NCBI GenBank assembly: GCA_002690445.1
Contig: NZER01000504.1
Coordinates: forward strand, 1 to 8,079
Length of the DNA: 8,079 nt
Direction of reading: 5' to 3'
Source of the DNA: Candidatus Pacearchaeota archaeon
GTDB lineage: Archaea; Nanoarchaeota; Nanoarchaeia; Pacearchaeales; GW2011-AR1
A model generated the notes under the pieces. That model ran no database searches and was not told the origin of the DNA. It worked only from the letters and a program-made list of their open reading frames with translations. Shown one piece after another: positions 5,084 to 8,079 of this stretch (position 1 is its first letter; the number at the start of each line of letters is the position of its first letter). The position numbers and the translations under genes are program-made.

Positions 5084-6805
5084 TCAAAAACCCCCGCCCC
5101 CACCAACCCCCCCACCAACCAACCCCCTCAAAACATCTTTCAAATCAGCAATCTTAACGCGAATCTGCTTTGTCGTATCCCTATATCTAACAGTCACATC
5201 TTTCTTCTTAACAGAATCACCGTCAACTGTAATGCAAAACGGCGTCCCTGCCTCATCATTCCGCGCATACCTCCGCCCCACACTTCCAGAAGCATCATAA
5301 ATCACATTCCACTCACTTTTCAAATCTTCATAAACTTCCTTAGCAACTTTCACAAGAGCTTCATCATTTTTCACAAGCGGAAAAACAGCTGCCTTAATCG
5401 GAGCCAGCTTAGGATTTAATTTCAAAACAGTTTCCCCTTTTTCATTTTTATAAAAAGCATCAAACATAAAAACAAGAAAAGCTCGCTCCACTCCTAAAGA
5501 AGGTTCAGCAACAACCATTGGCAAAATCTTTTTCCCAGCTGCATCATCCATAATCTCCATACTCTTTTTAGAAAATTTCTCATGCTGACTCAAATCATAA
5601 GTCCCCCTATCAGCAATCCCCTGCAGCTCCTTCCATCCAAACGGAAACTCATATTCCAAATCCCATGTATCAGTCGCATAATGACTCTTCTCCTCTTTCA
5701 AATGCTGCCTTATCCTCAACTTCTCTGGATTAGCTCCAAGCCCCACAAACCACCCCACCTCAGTCGCCAGCCAATAACCATGCCACCCAAGTTTAATAAT
5801 CTCCCTCTTCAATGCCTCTGCCACCTTCATTTTCTCTGGCTCTTTCCCAGCATCCTGCATCTCAGCAGAATAAACATTCAATTCAAAATCCAGAACATCG
5901 CCAATATAAGGACAATCATTTTTCTTATCAGGATCAATAAAATATTCAATCTCCATCTGCTCAAACTCCCTCGAACGAAAAAGAAAATTCCTCGGAGCTA
6001 CCTCATTTCTAAAACTCTTCCCAACCTGCGCAATCCCAAACGGCAGTTTCATCCGCGCATTTTCCTGCACCTGTTTAAAATCAGCAAAAATCAACTGAGC
6101 AGTTTCCGGCCTCAAATAAGCTTTAACAGAGTCCTCCTTAATCGGCCCAACAGAAGTTGTAAACATCGGATTAAACTCCCCCTTACTCTCAAACTCCCCC
6201 CCGCACTTCTCACACTCCACTCCTTTTTCCATTTCAAATTTATCAACCTTAGATTTATTCCCGCACTTCTTGCAAACAACAGCCACATCAACAAAACTAT
6301 CAATATGCCCCGACGCCTCCCAAACTTTCGGATTTGTAATTATCGCCCCATCAATCCCCACCACATCCCCCCGCCCGTGAACATGAAACTTCCACCACTC
6401 GTTTTTCAAATTCTTCTTCATCTCACTTCCCAAATGCCCAAAATCCCAAAAACCTGCCAACCCCCCATACAACTCCCCGCTCAAATAAACAAAACCCTTT
6501 TTCCTGCAAAAAGAAGTCATCTCATCCAAACTCAAATCAACATGCTCCAAAACCGACTCTGACTTAGGTTCTACAGATTCTGCATTTTTAAAACCATCAA
6601 TTAAATTAGAACTCACACAACCCTCCTCCAAAAAATCAGGATTCTCTTCCAATCCCTCTTCAATATCTGCCTTCCTCTTCTCAGCCCCCTCCCGCGTCTT
6701 TCCCAAATAAGCAACACAAATCGACCTCACCTTTGCCCCCTCCCGCTTACTCTTCCGAAGATAAAAATAATCCCGCCCATTAATTTTCTTACTTACAATA
6801 TACAT
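5084..6805 (-). CDS. glyS: Glycyl-tRNA synthetase (class II, alpha2 type) with N-terminal extra domain
   Basis: It charges tRNA-Gly with glycine in the cytoplasm. In 573 residues, the core runs from about 92: motif 1 region with ELYGGLAGFWDFGHLG (111-126), the VWEASGH signature (161-167), a CxxC-CxxC zinc ribbon (C178, C181, C198, C201), FNPMFTTSVGP (211-221) and YLRPETAQ (230-237). Motif 2 is FRNEVAPRNFLFRSREFEQ (265-283), then ELQGIADRGTYDLSQH (393-408), and motif 3 is EPSLGVERAF (434-443). The HGTP anticodon-binding domain spans about 468-560. All expected active-site motifs are present. The core of about 480 residues is compact for an archaeal enzyme. Residues 1 to about 90 are extra: a beta-rich stretch (YIVSKKINGRDYFYLRKSKR to VAYLGK) and an acidic linker. 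The start is supported by a TATA box 25.5 nt upstream. The C-terminus ends in an unusual GGGVGGGGGF tail. Single-gene transcript likely. Confidence 0.95.
   Translation of the reverse strand: MYIVSKKINGRDYFYLRKSKREGAKVRSICVAYLGKTREGAEKRKADIEEGLEENPDFLEEGCVSSNLIDGFKNAESVEPKSESVLEHVDLSLDEMTSFCRKKGFVYLSGELYGGLAGFWDFGHLGSEMKKNLKNEWWKFHVHGRGDVVGIDGAIITNPKVWEASGHIDSFVDVAVVCKKCGNKSKVDKFEMEKGVECEKCGGEFESKGEFNPMFTTSVGPIKEDSVKAYLRPETAQLIFADFKQVQENARMKLPFGIAQVGKSFRNEVAPRNFLFRSREFEQMEIEYFIDPDKKNDCPYIGDVLDFELNVYSAEMQDAGKEPEKMKVAEALKREIIKLGWHGYWLATEVGWFVGLGANPEKLRIRQHLKEEKSHYATDTWDLEYEFPFGWKELQGIADRGTYDLSQHEKFSKKSMEIMDDAAGKKILPMVVAEPSLGVERAFLVFMFDAFYKNEKGETVLKLNPKLAPIKAAVFPLVKNDEALVKVAKEVYEDLKSEWNVIYDASGSVGRRYARNDEAGTPFCITVDGDSVKKKDVTVRYRDTTKQIRVKIADLKDVLRGLVGGGVGGGGGF
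5091..5127 (-). other. Potential G-quadruplex at the 3' end of the glycyl-tRNA synthetase gene
   Basis: The minus (coding) strand has G-runs of 5, 7, 5 and 5, separated by 9, 5 and 1 nt. They encode the glycine-rich C-terminal tail. The runs end 5 nt before the TGA stop codon. The mRNA itself would carry the G-tracts, so a quadruplex could form at the end of the message. The 9-nt gap contains further GG pairs. Confidence 0.5.
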
Positions 6806-6826
6806 CCCTTACACACTACATTTTTC

Positions 6827-6834
6827 TATTTAAA
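6827..6834 (-). promoter_or_regulatory. TATA box of the glycyl-tRNA synthetase gene
   Basis: On the minus strand the octamer reads TTTAAATA, preceded by CCAAAAC at the BRE position. Its centre is 25.5 nt from the ATG at 6805, so the transcript is predicted to start at or next to that ATG. This decides the start and keeps the N-terminal extra domain in the protein. Confidence 0.7.
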
Positions 6835-6866
6835 GTTTTGGAATACTAAAAACAAACTCACACACC

Positions 6867-6872
6867 AAAAAA
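6867..6872 (-). terminator. T6 terminator directly after the beta-helix gene
   Basis: On the minus strand six Ts immediately follow the TGA stop at 6875-6873, and a second T5 tract lies about 15 nt further on (6852-6848). Tandem T-tracts after the stop are typical archaeal terminators and separate this gene from the glycyl-tRNA synthetase promoter just downstream. Confidence 0.6.
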
Positions 6873-8079
6873 TCAAGAACAAGGAATAGCAGGACCAGCA
6901 GAACAAAAACCAGACTCTAAATCAAACATATTTGATACATATGTATTTGAAGCTGCCGCACTACTACAATAAAGGTCAGCTGCAACATTCTGGCAGATTA
7001 TATTACTATCCAAAGTATTACCATTTGTAGAAGACTGAAGCTCAAACCCATAATTATCATTTCTTAAAACTATATTATCTACAAACTGATTATCAGAACT
7101 CCCTCTTGCAGTAAACCCATCTTCCTGATTAAAACTTGCATTATTTCTCTCAAAATTACTAAACGTCACAGATTTCAAGGCAATCCCGTGACTGCCTGAG
7201 AAAGCAGCTGAGTTGTCTGTCAAAGTATTCAATGTACTATAATTTACCGCAATCCCAATATAATTTCCTTCTGCAATATTATCAACAACATTATTTTCAG
7301 AATTCGAAATAAGATGTATTCCATATTCCTGATTACCATTTGCCACATTATTCCAAATTCTATTCTGGTTTGCATTCAATCCAATATCAATCCCTGTCCC
7401 TGCCAAAGTACCATTTGCTATATTATCCAGCACACTATTATTTAACCCAGAGGAAATATATATCCCAGCATTCTGATTTCCAACTATCGTATTTCCTTGA
7501 ATTATATTATGTGAACCTGACACAGTCATCCCAGTATTACCATTTCCAGCTAACACATTATTCCCAATTATATTACCAGAACCTTTAACCTTTATCCCAT
7601 GACCCGTATTAGCACTAAACACACTATCATAAACACGGGAATCACTTACACTATCAAAAGAAACACCCAACGAATTTCCACTTGTTGTAATCCCAGTCAC
7701 TACACTATCTTGCACATTTCTCAAATAAATACCCTCATACCAATTTTCAAGACGACCATTTCTAATAAACACATCATCATACCCATCAACAACAACTCCC
7801 CTTGTCCCAGCAGGTGCAGTAACCCCCTTCACTGTATGCTCATTCAAATTAAGTGTCACCCCATGAGCCTGCACATCAAAACAACTCACTGCCACATCAA
7901 TATCATTTTGCAAAACATAGGTTGCATTTTCCTGATCCAAAGTCCCGCACTCACTTATCTCAGTCCCGCCCCCAATCATAACATTATCCCTAGAACCACC
8001 ATTTGCTTCATCCCACTCCTCATCACTCAAGGTTATTGTCTTCACTGGCATAACCACTTTTGAAGTAACTTCCCCTATC
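6873..8079 (-). CDS. Secreted right-handed beta-helix (NosD-like) protein, N-terminus off right edge
   Basis: The frame is open to the window edge, with 401 visible residues and no upstream stop. A GTG at 8057 or ATG at 8051 could start it, but neither is followed by a signal peptide. No TATA box fits the ATG, so the true start is probably outside. After a short linker comes a segment with ISECGTL, YVLQNDI, a second Cys in SCFDV, and LNLNEHTVKG. This is the entry segment often seen before NosD/periplasmic copper-binding-type beta-helices in archaeal surface proteins. About ten or more coils of 22-24 residues follow, each with Asn ladders such as N-N-V-x-x-N-x-x-x-G-I-x-x-x-x-S. A short tail with paired cysteines (IICQN, LYCSS, GFCSA, PCS) caps the helix. 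It is probably extracellular and may bind or process polysaccharide. No catalytic residues can be assigned. Confidence 0.85.
   Translation of the reverse strand, partial: IGEVTSKVVMPVKTITLSDEEWDEANGGSRDNVMIGGGTEISECGTLDQENATYVLQNDIDVAVSCFDVQAHGVTLNLNEHTVKGVTAPAGTRGVVVDGYDDVFIRNGRLENWYEGIYLRNVQDSVVTGITTSGNSLGVSFDSVSDSRVYDSVFSANTGHGIKVKGSGNIIGNNVLAGNGNTGMTVSGSHNIIQGNTIVGNQNAGIYISSGLNNSVLDNIANGTLAGTGIDIGLNANQNRIWNNVANGNQEYGIHLISNSENNVVDNIAEGNYIGIAVNYSTLNTLTDNSAAFSGSHGIALKSVTFSNFERNNASFNQEDGFTARGSSDNQFVDNIVLRNDNYGFELQSSTNGNTLDSNIICQNVAADLYCSSAAASNTYVSNMFDLESGFCSAGPAIPCS

Noticed and set aside
5582..6562. A 326-codon open frame on the plus strand
   Set aside because: It lies wholly antisense to the glycyl-tRNA synthetase, whose motifs are unmistakable. 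Its translation is a low-complexity mix rich in Pro, Leu, Ile and His, as expected from reading the reverse of an A/G-rich gene.
7340..8063. Two plus-strand open frames opposite the beta-helix gene
   Set aside because: Their Tyr/Ser/His/Ile-rich translations mirror the Asn-rich coils on the other strand. There is no promoter or recognisable domain.
1..8079. CRISPR array, tRNA, rRNA, insertion sequence or integrase
   Set aside because: No regularly spaced direct repeats, no tRNA cloverleaf, no rRNA segments and no transposase or recombinase gene were found. The transposase-like pattern in glyS is only a short N-terminal segment.

Overview
The window looks like a piece of an A+T-rich archaeal chromosome, most likely from a DPANN-type lineage (Pacearchaeota/Woesearchaeota-like). 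This is inferred from four things: the archaeal-style alpha2 glycyl-tRNA synthetase; archaeal TATA boxes at a fixed distance from start codons, with no Shine-Dalgarno sequences; T-tract terminators directly after stop codons; and secreted proteins with D-C-G-G-x-C modules and NosD-like beta-helices, which are common in those genomes. No ribosomal or other phylogenetic marker is present, so the lineage call is tentative.

Layout, left to right. (1) 1-564, minus strand: N-terminal part of a membrane-anchored surface protein with a poly-glycine linker, running off the left edge. (2) 707-1090, plus strand: a small exported or anchored orphan protein, divergent from (1). (3) 1087-4104, minus strand: a secreted protein of about 1005 residues with three C-terminal cysteine modules; its stop codon shares a TTAA palindrome with the stop of (2). 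(4) 4105-4315: an intergenic stretch with that gene's promoter, a perfect 7-bp dyad, a canonical plus-strand G-quadruplex motif and a T7 terminator. (5) 4316-4781, minus strand: a hicB-hicA toxin-antitoxin operon. (6) 4782-5083: a gene-free region holding the hicB promoter and a roughly 255-nt element of nested inverted repeats. Its long two-part outer stem encloses three hairpins. (7) 5084-6805, minus strand: glycyl-tRNA synthetase with an extra N-terminal domain of about 90 residues and a glycine-rich tail. (8) 6873-8079, minus strand: C-terminal part of a secreted right-handed beta-helix protein, open at the right edge.

The genes do not form a pathway. Three or four encode cell-envelope proteins, one is a housekeeping translation enzyme, and one is a two-gene toxin-antitoxin module lying between two structure-rich intergenic regions. 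Each first gene whose start is visible has its own promoter. In all five cases the centre of the TATA-like octamer lies 25.5 nt from the first base of the start codon, which indicates mostly leaderless, monocistronic transcription (hicBA being the only clear operon). This regularity moves the start of the large secreted protein to 4104 and supports the extended N-terminus of the glycyl-tRNA synthetase.

The strongest candidate for something undescribed is the folded element at 4826-5080. It begins 3 nt after the glycyl-tRNA synthetase stop codon and ends just short of the hicB promoter. It could be a structured RNA, a miniature inverted-repeat mobile element or a regulatory 3' region; the sequence alone does not decide.
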